In this document: piece by piece, positions 1 through 7,097 of the stretch
Numbering within the stretch: the first letter of the stretch is position 1
Layout: each line of letters opens with the position of its first letter
NCBI GenBank assembly: GCA_900541125.1
Contig: UQIK01000011.1
Coordinates: 1 to 64,000, forward strand
DNA: 64,000 nt
Source: an uncultured Collinsella sp.
Lineage (GTDB): Bacteria > Actinomycetota > Coriobacteriia > Coriobacteriales > Coriobacteriaceae
Reading direction: 5' to 3'
Notes under the pieces: model-generated
Seen by the model: only the letters and a program-made list of their open reading frames with translations
What the model was told of the DNA's origin: nothing
Database searches by the model: none
Made by a program: the position numbers and the translations under genes

Positions 1-22
1 GGCACTTCAACATCATTGTCGC

Positions 23-64
23 AGCCCCGACCCGCGGTCACGAGCGGGGGCTCCTATCTTTTTA
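23..64 (+). terminator. possible terminator of a gene left of the window
   Basis: An AGCCCCG / CGGGGGCT hairpin (arms 23-29 and 45-52) is followed a few bases later by a short T run. It could end a rightward gene lying outside the window. The T run is not immediately adjacent to the stem, so the call is weak. Confidence 0.3.
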
Positions 65-127
65 GTGCCCTCGGATTGGGTCATAGTGTCTGTCGGTACC
101 AAAACATCGGCGTTGTCCTGATCAAAG

Positions 128-208
128 CCTGCCAAAAAGGGACAGGTTTATTTTGGTGGTCGTTGGGGACGTTCTTGTTTGACTAGTCGTTTAAGAACAC
201 CCAACGAC
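128..208. repeat. GGGACAGG stem-loop (REP-like) plus a second imperfect hairpin
   Basis: Positions 128-159 form a stem-loop with CCTGCCAAAA facing TTTTGGTGG around GGGACAGGTTTA. A near copy lies in reverse orientation at 24163-24194 and shares the AAAGCCTGCCAAAA flank. A second imperfect hairpin follows at once (159-176 against 193-208; GTCGTTGGGG opposite CCCAACGAC, GTTCTT opposite AAGAAC). The GGGACRGG core resembles REP-type repeats seen in many anaerobes, which is family knowledge recalled rather than tested. No protein gene is visible in 1-305. Confidence 0.6.
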
Positions 209-216
209 TACATAGC

Positions 217-284
217 ATGAGAGTGGATAATCTCCCGGTTTGAGCCTGCATCCAAGCTTAAAGAGGGAGATTATCCACTCTCAT
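217..284. repeat. perfect 20-bp inverted repeat downstream of pdxT
   Basis: The arms at 217-236 and 265-284 are perfect reverse complements of 20 bp (left arm begins ATGAGAGTGG) around a 28-base loop, and the right arm is followed by TTTTGTTTG. It sits 21 bases beyond the pdxT stop. It could terminate transcription in either direction or be a dispersed palindromic element. The arm length and perfection exceed a usual terminator. No second copy of this exact sequence is in the window. Confidence 0.75.
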
Positions 285-305
285 TTTGTTTGTTGATTTC
301 GATGC

Positions 306-893
306 CTACATTTGTAGGAACAGTTCGTGGAGGCGGGTGTCTTCGTCGAGTTCGGGGTGGAAGGTTACGCCGAGCTGGTTGTCTTGGCGGGCGGCGACGA
401 TGCGGCCATCGACTTCGGCCAGGGCCTCGGCATCGCCGTGCACCTCAACGATGCGGGGGGCGCGGATAAACGTCAGCGGCACTTCACCGTCGATGCCGGT
501 TACCTGCCCCTTGGTTCGAAAGCTGCCGAGCTGCCTGCCGTAGGCATTGCGCTCGACGAGCACATCCATGGTTGCCAGGCGCGGCGTCCCCTTATCGTCG
601 TGGGCGGCAAGGTCGCGCGCCAGCAGAATCAAGCCGGCGCAGGTGCCCAGGACGGGCATGCCTTCAGCGATACGGGCACGAAGCTCCTCGAGCATGCCGA
701 GCTCGGCAAGCAGCTTTCCTTGAACGGTGGACTCGCCGCCGGGAAGTACCAGACGGTCAAAGTCCTGCTTCAAATCAGCCGCCTGCCTCAGCTCAATACA
801 GTGTGCGCCAAGCCCGGATAGTCTTGCCTCGTGCTCGGCAAAAGCGCCTTGGACCGCCAGCACGGCGACCGTTTGGTCTGCATAATCGCTCAT
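306..893 (-). CDS. pdxT: pyridoxal 5'-phosphate synthase glutaminase subunit PdxT
   Basis: PdxT hydrolyses glutamine and channels ammonia to PdxS for cytosolic PLP synthesis by the ribose-5-phosphate-dependent pathway. The 195-aa protein has the class I glutamine amidotransferase layout: PGGEST near residue 51, the nucleophile Cys85 in GTCAGL, and the His179/Glu181 pair in FHPELDED. The length is normal for the family. The ATG is preceded by GAAAGGA. It lies 20 bp downstream of pdxS on the same strand and is surely co-transcribed with it. The divergent MocR-type gene upstream of pdxS is the likely regulator of both. Confidence 0.96.
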   Translation of the reverse strand: MSDYADQTVAVLAVQGAFAEHEARLSGLGAHCIELRQAADLKQDFDRLVLPGGESTVQGKLLAELGMLEELRARIAEGMPVLGTCAGLILLARDLAAHDDKGTPRLATMDVLVERNAYGRQLGSFRTKGQVTGIDGEVPLTFIRAPRIVEVHGDAEALAEVDGRIVAARQDNQLGVTFHPELDEDTRLHELFLQM

Positions 894-913
894 GTGCGAT
901 CCTTTCTGCTGGA

Positions 914-1804
914 CTAGCGCCCGCGCTCTTCCATGATAATCTCGATCTCGTCGGCGTTGATGCCCACCATGGCCTCGCCCAGGTCCTCTGAAAGCTCGGC
1001 AATGAGCTTGGCATCGGTGAAGTTTGCCACGGCCTTGACGATGGCGGCTGCGCGCTTGGCGGGGTCGCCGCTCTTAAAGATGCCCGAGCCGACAAAGACG
1101 CCTTCGGCGCCCAGCTGCATCATCAGCGCGGCGTCGGCGGGGGTCGCTACGCCGCCGGCGGCAAAGTTCACGACGGGAAGCTTTCCCGTGGCATGGACCT
1201 CGCGCACCAGCTCGACCGGAACCTGCAGTTGCTTGGCTGCCTCAAAGAGCTCGTCGTCGCGCAGGGCAACAACGTCGCGGATCTGCTTTTGGATCTTGCG
1301 CATGTGGCGTACAGCCTGGACGACGTCGCCCGTGCCCGGCTCGCCCTTGGTGCGAATCATCGTGGCGCCCTCGGCAACACGGCGCAGCGCCTCGCCCAGA
1401 TCGCGGGCGCCGCAGACAAACGGCACGTCAAACTGGGTCTTGTCGATGTGATAGACGTCATCGGCAGGGGAGAGAACCTCGGACTCGTCGATGTAGTCGA
1501 TCTCGATAGCCTGAAGGACCTGCGCCTCGACGATGTGACCGATGCGGCACTTGGCCATAACAGGGATGGAGACGGCCTCTTGGATGCCCTTGATCATCTT
1601 GGGATCGCTCATGCGCGAGACGCCGCCTGCGGCACGGATGTCGGCCGGGATGCGCTCGAGAGCCATGACGGCGCAGGCGCCTGCCTCCTCGGCGATGCGT
1701 GCCTGCTCGGGCGTGGTGACGTCCATGATGACGCCGCCCTTGAGCATCTGCGCGAGCTCGCGATTGAGTTTGACGCGATCGGCCTTACTGGTCTGTTCTG
1801 CCAT
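914..1804 (-). CDS. pdxS: pyridoxal 5'-phosphate synthase lyase subunit PdxS
   Basis: PdxS condenses ribose 5-phosphate, glyceraldehyde 3-phosphate and ammonia to PLP; twelve PdxS usually bind twelve PdxT. The 296-aa product is a full-length TIM barrel. The Schiff-base lysine is Lys85 in VMAKCRIGH and the second lysine is Lys153 in [10 protein letters not shown] start it at MAEQTSK because AAGGGAG sits just upstream of that ATG; the frame stays open 14 codons further without a better ribosome site. It is the first gene of pdxST and is divergent from the MocR-like gene at 1950. Confidence 0.97.
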   Translation of the reverse strand: MAEQTSKADRVKLNRELAQMLKGGVIMDVTTPEQARIAEEAGACAVMALERIPADIRAAGGVSRMSDPKMIKGIQEAVSIPVMAKCRIGHIVEAQVLQAIEIDYIDESEVLSPADDVYHIDKTQFDVPFVCGARDLGEALRRVAEGATMIRTKGEPGTGDVVQAVRHMRKIQKQIRDVVALRDDELFEAAKQLQVPVELVREVHATGKLPVVNFAAGGVATPADAALMMQLGAEGVFVGSGIFKSGDPAKRAAAIVKAVANFTDAKLIAELSEDLGEAMVGINADEIEIIMEERGR

Positions 1805-1896
1805 GGTTGCTCCCTTGGTTGGCATGTGCATTGCTTGACGGAACATCCTATCGGGGAGCTGGGTATGGCGAAATACTCAGATTTCGAGATAATGAC

Positions 1897-1938
1897 AAGG
1901 TCAGACTAATACCAGATTGAATGACTTAATAAGGTCAG
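1897..1938 (+). promoter_or_regulatory. candidate PdxR operator: AAGGTCAG direct repeats
   Basis: AAGGTCAG occurs at 1897-1904 and again at 1931-1938, in the same orientation, 34 bp apart, between the divergent pdxST operon and the MocR-type gene. MocR/PdxR proteins commonly bind direct repeats in such divergent regions. The second copy overlaps the likely ribosome site of the regulator gene, which would suit autorepression. This rests on position and repetition only. Confidence 0.35.
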
Positions 1939-1949
1939 GTGATAGGCTC

Positions 1950-3389
1950 ATGCTTGACTACAATTTGGAAAAACGCGGCGGAGCATCGCTCTATGAGTAT
2001 GTTTACCAGCAAATTCGAGATGATATCGTTGCTGGACGCATTGCGGCGGGGGAGCATCTTCCGTCTAAGCGTGCCTTTGCCAGCCATATGGGAATCAGTG
2101 TCATTACCATCGAGAATGCATATAGCCAGTTACTTGCCGAGGGCTATATTTGCTCAAAGCCGCGTCGTGGCTACTACGCTTGTGAGCTTCCGGATGCACC
2201 GGTTTTGCCTTTGGCTGAGACAGAGTTTGATCGAGATTCCGCTCCTGCGGGTCTTAACGCACATGATGTTGATGGACGGGTCGAGCAATTCGACGCACTT
2301 TCTCCTTCCACTTTGGAGGCGGCGCGGCTTTGGCAAAGCGCACTGCGGGCGACGCTGGCATCCGAAGACGAGCGCGAAATCTTCTCACCCGCACCGGCAC
2401 AGGGCACCGCTCGGCTACGACGCGCGATTGCTCATCATCTGCGCGGGACAAGGGGTATGAATGTCGACCCCAACAACATTGTTATCGGCGCGGGCGCCCA
2501 GCTGCTCGATACCATGTTGGTTCAGTTGCTTGGCGCGGACAAGGTGTATGCCGTTGAGGACCCTGGCTATTTGCGCCTGACGCGCATCTATCAGGCTATG
2601 GGCTGCAAAGTTCGGCATATCCCGTTGGATGATGACGGCGTGGACCTGAGCGCTCTGCAGAAAACTGGGACCGATGTCCTTCACCTGATGCCGTCTCACC
2701 AATATCCAACCGGCCTTGTGACAAGCATCGCGCGCCGATATGCGCTGCTGAGCTGGGCTGCCGAACGGCCGGGTCGATATCTCATCGAAGATGACTTCGA
2801 TTGCGAGTTTCGTCTGGCCGGCAAGCCGATTCCTGCGCTCGCGTCGATCGATGCCGCCCAGTCGGTTATCTACACTAATACGTTTTCGAAGAGCCTGTCT
2901 TCGGCGTTGCGCCTAGCGTACATGGTGTTGCCCGACGAGCTGATGGAGCGGTTTAGGCGCGACCTTGGTTTTTACGCCTCGTCGGTTAGCTCCATAGATC
3001 AAGTTGCATTGGCTCGCTTGCTGGAATCGGGTGATTACGAGCGTCATGTGAACCGCGTGCGCGTTCGTGCCCGCGAGGCGCGTGATGGCCTAGTGGCGCT
3101 TGTACGGAAGGCATTTCCGGCAGGGGAAGTCTCGATCGAGCATGCAGACGCGGGCCTTTACTGTATCGTGGTTGCGGAGCGTAGAACGGGCGGAAGCACT
3201 TTTGCACGGGCCCTCACGCGCTCGAGTATTCCGTTTATCGATATCAGTGACTGTTATTGGTGTGCCGATGGCGCATCTGTCCCTGAAAACTCAAGTCAAA
3301 TTCTTGTTCAGTATGATGATCTGAGTCCAAAAGTGCTTAATACCTTGGAATTGCAGCTAATGGGGGCGCTCTGCAATCTAAGTGAGTAG
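1950..3389 (+). CDS. MocR-family transcriptional regulator, probable PdxR
   Basis: This 479-aa protein joins an N-terminal GntR-type winged helix (about residues 8-75, with LPSKRAFASHMGIS and a C-terminal wing) to a fold-type I aminotransferase domain (about 110-470) with the PLP-lysine region FSKSLSSALRLAY. This is the MocR/PdxR architecture. Divergence from pdxST argues that it senses PLP and controls that operon. I prefer the ATG at 1950, preceded by AGGTGAT; an upstream TTG at 1917 has no ribosome site. The last three codons and the stop (LSE, TAG) lie inside the 119-bp repeat at 3380, so the original C-terminus may have been replaced. Confidence 0.88.
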   Translation: MLDYNLEKRGGASLYEYVYQQIRDDIVAGRIAAGEHLPSKRAFASHMGISVITIENAYSQLLAEGYICSKPRRGYYACELPDAPVLPLAETEFDRDSAPAGLNAHDVDGRVEQFDALSPSTLEAARLWQSALRATLASEDEREIFSPAPAQGTARLRRAIAHHLRGTRGMNVDPNNIVIGAGAQLLDTMLVQLLGADKVYAVEDPGYLRLTRIYQAMGCKVRHIPLDDDGVDLSALQKTGTDVLHLMPSHQYPTGLVTSIARRYALLSWAAERPGRYLIEDDFDCEFRLAGKPIPALASIDAAQSVIYTNTFSKSLSSALRLAYMVLPDELMERFRRDLGFYASSVSSIDQVALARLLESGDYERHVNRVRVRAREARDGLVALVRKAFPAGEVSIEHADAGLYCIVVAERRTGGSTFARALTRSSIPFIDISDCYWCADGASVPENSSQILVQYDDLSPKVLNTLELQLMGALCNLSE

Positions 3390-3498
3390 ACTTTTAGCAC
3401 TTTGGCGACCAGGCAGTTTTGTAACAAGCTATCTACCTGCGGTTTTGAAAAGCAGGATGACCGGCCTGCTCGGGATGTTCAAAAAAGTCTACTCACTT
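3380..3498. repeat. 119-bp inverted-repeat element, copy A
   Basis: The ends AAGTGAGTAGACTTTT (3380-3395) and AAAAGTCTACTCACTT (3483-3498) are perfect 16-bp inverted repeats around an 87-base centre. Copies B (4800-4918) and C (14821-14939) have the same total length and identical ends, and the centres align without gaps. A and B share TGGCGACCAGGC, GTTTTG and CTGCTCGG; A and C share CTGCGGTTTT. The left end contributes the stop codon of the upstream regulator gene. No clear target-site duplication is visible. It may be a non-autonomous mobile element or a structured RNA element. Confidence 0.9.
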
Positions 3499-3532
3499 GC
3501 CGCGCAAAGCTTCTGCATGAGAAAAAAATGGG

Positions 3533-3598
3533 GTTTTCAACAGGGCTTCGTCCAGCTCTCGGCAAGCTTTTGGCCAGTTGGGGAGGGCTGTTGAAAAC
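3533..3598. repeat. 11-bp inverted repeat between element A and the DUF559-like gene
   Basis: GTTTTCAACAG (3533-3543) is mirrored by CTGTTGAAAAC (3588-3598) around a 44-base interior. The 183-bp stretch 3499-3681 holds no other convincing feature. It may be a regulatory hairpin in the leader of the following gene, or a remnant of the mobile unit. Confidence 0.45.
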
Positions 3599-3681
3599 TT
3601 GGCAGTCCGTTCGGCGCCATTTTTGGTGCGTTCGCGCCAATGCGTGACTGACTGGGTTGAAATTCGTGTTTTCCTGTGCCT

Positions 3682-4809
3682 ATGAAGGATCTACTTTGTG
3701 ACATATCGGCTTTTAGGTACTGGCGTTTGCCTCCTCAAGTCCGCGCTTTGTGTCCGCCGCTTCCACGACCGGAAGAAGACCGGCAGCGATATGATCTCGC
3801 CCGCAACCCGACGGCTGCGGTCGCGCTCGGTTTTCCGTTGCATACATTGGTTCGGACGAGAAACAAACGGACTTGTCCTGCCAGCATTAGGCAGCGGCTG
3901 TTTCTTGGTGAGCTCCCCAGGGAATCCGTGCTGGAAACGGAGCATGGATTTTTGATTACGTCTCCTCTACTGACGGCATTCATCATGTCACGGCATCTGA
4001 CGGATCTTCAGCTTCTTTTGGTATTGGCGGAGATGTGTGGCTTGTTTGCGGTGTGTGCCCTGCCGGCGTTACTTGAGACGGAGCTTTCGCGTGCAATTGA
4101 TTCGGGTGCGATTTCGACAACGTTCGGTTGGGCGCGCTGCCCGTCCGAGGACGGCACCGCCTCAAATTTATGGCGTCGAGACGCTTTGGTTTTGGGCGGA
4201 GACCTTGACCGTTTTTGTTCAGATGTTTGTGGGATGCGTTACGGCAATAGATTTATGGCGGTATCGCAACTCGTTCCATTGGGTGCCGCGTCGCCTTTTG
4301 AGGTCGAGGCGTATTTGCTACTTGCACTGCCGCGATCCCTGGGAGGCGAAGGTTTTTGCGGCATAGAGCTTAATGTTGAAGTGATGCTAAACACAAGTGC
4401 TCGAGCGATTGTGGGAAAGTCCCGTGTATATATCGACCTACTTCTTTCTTCACCGGACGGTAGGCGACAGGTGGCCATTGAATGTCAGGGAAAGGCCTCG
4501 CACGGACGCGCAGGGGATGGCTTGCGTGACGCTGACCGCATGACGGCCCTTCAGGCCATGGGCTACGATGTACTTCTCCTGACACACAGACAGATATCCG
4601 ATGAGGGTAGATTCCGCGCGATCGTTAAGACCGTATGCAGGATGCTCGATGCTGAATATCGCGATAAAAGCTCAGATGAGCAAAGGGCTGAGACATTACT
4701 TCGGTCTGAACTATTCGTTGACTGGACAAAATTGGGAGTAATTGACGGAAAGATGCCCGTTAGACACAAAACAGTTCGATCGTGGACGGCTGCGGTTCTA
4801 AGTGAGTAG
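3682..4809 (+). CDS. DUF559/Vsr-like PD-(D/E)XK protein, AbiEi-like N-terminus
   Basis: No experimentally known homologue is recognised. The C-terminal part of this 375-aa protein has the DUF559/Vsr-like nuclease pattern: Glu207/Glu209 on a helix, Asp252 in VYIDLLL, Glu267 and Lys271 in IECQGK, then DADRMTALQAMGYDVLLL (about 283-300). The N-terminus (SAFRYWRLPPQ, later HTLVR and LITSP) recalls the AbiEi-like domain of Coriobacteriia DUF559 proteins; that link is from memory. I start at the ATG at 3682; a GTG two codons earlier is possible, and neither has a clear ribosome site. The gene lies exactly between 119-bp elements A and B, and B supplies its last codons and stop. Codon use is less GC-rich than in its neighbours, suggesting transfer. 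Confidence 0.7.
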   Translation: MKDLLCDISAFRYWRLPPQVRALCPPLPRPEEDRQRYDLARNPTAAVALGFPLHTLVRTRNKRTCPASIRQRLFLGELPRESVLETEHGFLITSPLLTAFIMSRHLTDLQLLLVLAEMCGLFAVCALPALLETELSRAIDSGAISTTFGWARCPSEDGTASNLWRRDALVLGGDLDRFCSDVCGMRYGNRFMAVSQLVPLGAASPFEVEAYLLLALPRSLGGEGFCGIELNVEVMLNTSARAIVGKSRVYIDLLLSSPDGRRQVAIECQGKASHGRAGDGLRDADRMTALQAMGYDVLLLTHRQISDEGRFRAIVKTVCRMLDAEYRDKSSDEQRAETLLRSELFVDWTKLGVIDGKMPVRHKTVRSWTAAVLSE

Positions 4810-4918
4810 ACTTTTGGCTTGATGGCGACCAGGCCGTTTTGAAACAAGTCATTTCCCTGCGACTTTATAAAGCAATACGGATGGTCTGCTCGGCAAGTTC
4901 CAAAAAGTCTACTCACTT
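4800..4918. repeat. 119-bp inverted-repeat element, copy B
   Basis: It has the same 16-bp perfect ends as copy A (4800-4815 and 4903-4918) and the same length. The inverted repeat extends two further base pairs here (CT outside left, AG outside right). The centre is clearly related to that of copy A. The left end encodes LSE-stop for the DUF559-like gene, exactly as copy A does for the MocR-like gene. Confidence 0.9.
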
Positions 4919-4985
4919 AGTTTTTGACGAGAAACCTATGCCGAAGGCGGTCCTATTTCAGGTAGTTAACAAGTTTGTGAGGCAC

Positions 4986-5017
4986 GAAAAAGGCCCGAAC
5001 CAATACGGTCCGGGCCT
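4986..5017 (-). terminator. rho-independent terminator of the rubrerythrin gene
   Basis: Read on the minus strand, AGGCCCGGACC pairs with GGTTCGGGCCT (4991-5017) and is followed by TTTTT (4986-4990). It lies about 35 bases after the rubrerythrin stop. Confidence 0.85.
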
Positions 5018-5051
5018 CATCGAGCTAGAGGTTATGTCTCAAGCGGTTGGC

Positions 5052-5612
5052 TTAGCCAAAGTAGCGCTTGAGCAGGCCGGCGAAAGCCTTGCCGTGACGA
5101 GCCTCGTCGCGAGCCATCTCGTGCACGGTATCGTGGATGGCATCGAGGCCAGCGGCCTTGGCGCGCTTGGCAAGATCAGTCTTTCCGGCGGTGGCGCCGT
5201 TCTCGGCCTCAACGCGCATCTCGAGGTTCTTCTTGGTGGAGTCGGTCACGACCTCGCCCAGGAGCTCAGCGAACTTGGCGGCGTGCTCGGCCTCCTCGTG
5301 GGCAGCCTTCTCCCAGTACAGGCCGATCTCGGGATAGCCCTCGCGATGAGCGACGCGAGCCATGGCCAGGTACATACCGACCTCGGAGCACTCACCCTCA
5401 AAGTTGGCGCGCAGGTCGGCAACGATGTCCTCAGAGACGCCCTCCATCTTGGCGACGCCCACGACGTGCTCGGCAGCCCACTCGAGCTGGCCCTCCTCCT
5501 GCTTCAGGAAACGAGAACCGGGAACGCCGCACTGGGGGCACTTGAAGTCCTCGGGCAGCTGATCGCCGTCGAACTCTTCCACATAACCGCAAACGGGGCA
5601 AACAAACTTCAT
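5052..5612 (-). CDS. reverse rubrerythrin (rubredoxin domain first)
   Basis: This cytosolic non-haem iron peroxidase reduces hydrogen peroxide in anaerobes with electrons ultimately from NAD(P)H. In this 186-aa protein the rubredoxin-like iron site comes first (Cys5, Cys8, Cys25, Cys28), followed by a ferritin-like diiron domain with EGECSE (72-77), HEEAEH (105-110) and DEARH (169-173). That order is the reverse of classical rubrerythrin. I start at MKFVCPVCG, preceded by AAAGGATCG; the frame is open further upstream but carries no domain. It is monocistronic, with its own promoter-like sequence and terminator. Confidence 0.93.
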   Translation of the reverse strand: MKFVCPVCGYVEEFDGDQLPEDFKCPQCGVPGSRFLKQEEGQLEWAAEHVVGVAKMEGVSEDIVADLRANFEGECSEVGMYLAMARVAHREGYPEIGLYWEKAAHEEAEHAAKFAELLGEVVTDSTKKNLEMRVEAENGATAGKTDLAKRAKAAGLDAIHDTVHEMARDEARHGKAFAGLLKRYFG

Positions 5613-5696
5613 GATTCGATCCTTTCGATCGATGGCGATTGTGCGCTCGCCCGGTCCCGTAAGGGCCCTCTCCGGACGTGCGTCTTGACGAGTTCT

Positions 5697-5724
5697 ATTA
5701 TCCATAAATGCAACCAAATGTGAA
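5697..5724 (-). promoter_or_regulatory. probable promoter of the rubrerythrin gene
   Basis: On the minus strand TTCACA (5724-5719) and GATAAT (5702-5697) are separated by 16 bp, close to the housekeeping -35/-10 consensus. The implied leader is about 80 bases and holds a GC-rich hairpin. The opposite strand of 5613-5868 carries the upstream region of the alcohol dehydrogenase gene. Confidence 0.5.
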
Positions 5725-5834
5725 GCCTATTAGGAATGATTTTTAATAAAACAATTTTGAGATATGAAGATGTTGATTGATTAACGATTGGCAGGCCGTC
5801 TTTGACCGCCGCTGAGTACAATCGGGCGAGCAAA

Positions 5835-5850
5835 TGTTGACCTATCAACA
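5835..5850. promoter_or_regulatory. palindrome upstream of the alcohol dehydrogenase gene
   Basis: TGTTGA-CCTA-TCAACA is a perfect 6-bp inverted repeat with a 4-base spacer, ending 18 bases before the ATG and overlapping neither the ribosome site nor the coding region. A related TGTTGATTGA sequence lies 64 bp upstream. It could be a repressor operator. Confidence 0.35.
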
Positions 5851-5868
5851 AATGAAGGAGTTTCCTTT

Positions 5869-7089
5869 ATGCATCTAGCCCGTCGTGCCTGGTGCCGAAC
5901 ATATCAGACGGTTTTTCGCATTGCATTGCCGATCCTGCCCTATACCGAGCCGCGCATTTTAGAGCATGCCGAGGATGTGCCCGCGGTGCTTCAAAAGCGC
6001 TCGATTCAGAAGGTCCTTATCGTGACGGATCCCGGCATTGCCCGTCTGGGGCTCACGGCACCGCTCGAGACGGCGCTCGCATCCAGGGGGATTGGCGTTA
6101 CGGTCTATGCCGAAACGCGTGCGAACCCCACGGTCTCAAACGTGGAGGAAGCGGCGTTCCTGTATCGAGAGAGCGCCTGTCAGGCCATTATCGGTTTTGG
6201 CGGAGGATCAGCCATGGACTGCGCCAAGGGTGTGGGGGCGCGCATTGCGCAGCCAAACAAGCCCATCAACAAGATGCGCGGCCTACTGCGGATTCATCGT
6301 CTCCTGCCGCTGCTTATTGCGGTTCCCACTACCGCCGGTACGGGAAGCGAAGTCACGCTCGCGGCGGTTATCACCGATGACGAGACGCATTACAAATACC
6401 CCATTAACGACTTTGTGCTCATCCCGCGTTTTGCAGTCCACGACCCCGAGTTTACGTGCGGCTTGCCCGCTTCCATTACGGGGCAGACGGGCATGGACGC
6501 CCTGACGCATGCCGTTGAGGCCTTTATCGGGCGAAGCACCACGCCCTATACGCGTAAGATGGTGCGACAGGCGGTGCAGCTTATCCACGACAATTTGCTC
6601 GAGGCCTATGAGCATGGTGACGACATGTGCGCTCGTCGCAATATGCTTTTGGCGGCGTATAAGGCGGGCGTTGCGTTTACCCGCTCCTATGTCGGATATG
6701 TGCATGCCATCGCGCACAGTTTGGGCGGCCGATACGGAATTCCGCACGGTTTGGCCAACGCGATCATCCTGCCGCACATGCTTCGCGCTTATGGTGACGC
6801 CGCCGCCCCCAAGCTCGCCGATCTTGCCCGCATGGCCGGTATCGCGCCGGCTACCGCGCAGGACAGCCTGGCGGCCGAGGCCTTTATCGATTGGATCGAT
6901 TGCATGAACGAGACCCTGGGAATCCCCAAATATGTGGCGGGCATTCGCCGCTCCGACATTCCGCAGATGGCGGCGCATGCCGATGCCGAGGCCAATCCCC
7001 TGTACCCCGTTCCGCTTTTGATGGACCGCTTGGAGCTCGAGCGTATGTACGAGGTCGTCGCGGGTGGTATGTTTGAGGACGAGAATTAG
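5869..7089 (+). CDS. iron-dependent alcohol dehydrogenase
   Basis: This 406-aa protein is a full-length group III (Fe-type) NAD(P)-dependent alcohol dehydrogenase. The dinucleotide site is GGGSAMDCAKG (111-121), followed by TTAGTGSEVT (154-163). Likely metal ligands are Asp210, His214, His283 and His293. GAAGGAG precedes the ATG by 8 bases. An aldehyde dehydrogenase follows after 8 bp, so the pair probably interconverts an alcohol, its aldehyde and the acid. The substrate cannot be read from the sequence. The N-terminal 20 residues are unusually basic for the family. Confidence 0.93.
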   Translation: MHLARRAWCRTYQTVFRIALPILPYTEPRILEHAEDVPAVLQKRSIQKVLIVTDPGIARLGLTAPLETALASRGIGVTVYAETRANPTVSNVEEAAFLYRESACQAIIGFGGGSAMDCAKGVGARIAQPNKPINKMRGLLRIHRLLPLLIAVPTTAGTGSEVTLAAVITDDETHYKYPINDFVLIPRFAVHDPEFTCGLPASITGQTGMDALTHAVEAFIGRSTTPYTRKMVRQAVQLIHDNLLEAYEHGDDMCARRNMLLAAYKAGVAFTRSYVGYVHAIAHSLGGRYGIPHGLANAIILPHMLRAYGDAAAPKLADLARMAGIAPATAQDSLAAEAFIDWIDCMNETLGIPKYVAGIRRSDIPQMAAHADAEANPLYPVPLLMDRLELERMYEVVAGGMFEDEN

Positions 7090-7097
7090 GAGGGTCC

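Noticed and set aside
3380..4918. Interpretation of the 119-bp elements as simple rho-independent terminators
   Set aside because: The loop is 87 bases, the length is constant and the centres are conserved between copies, which terminators do not require.
4839..5723. Plus-strand frame running through element B and opposite rubrerythrin
   Set aside because: It begins inside the 119-bp repeat and then follows the antisense strand of the rubrerythrin gene; no ribosome site or domain.
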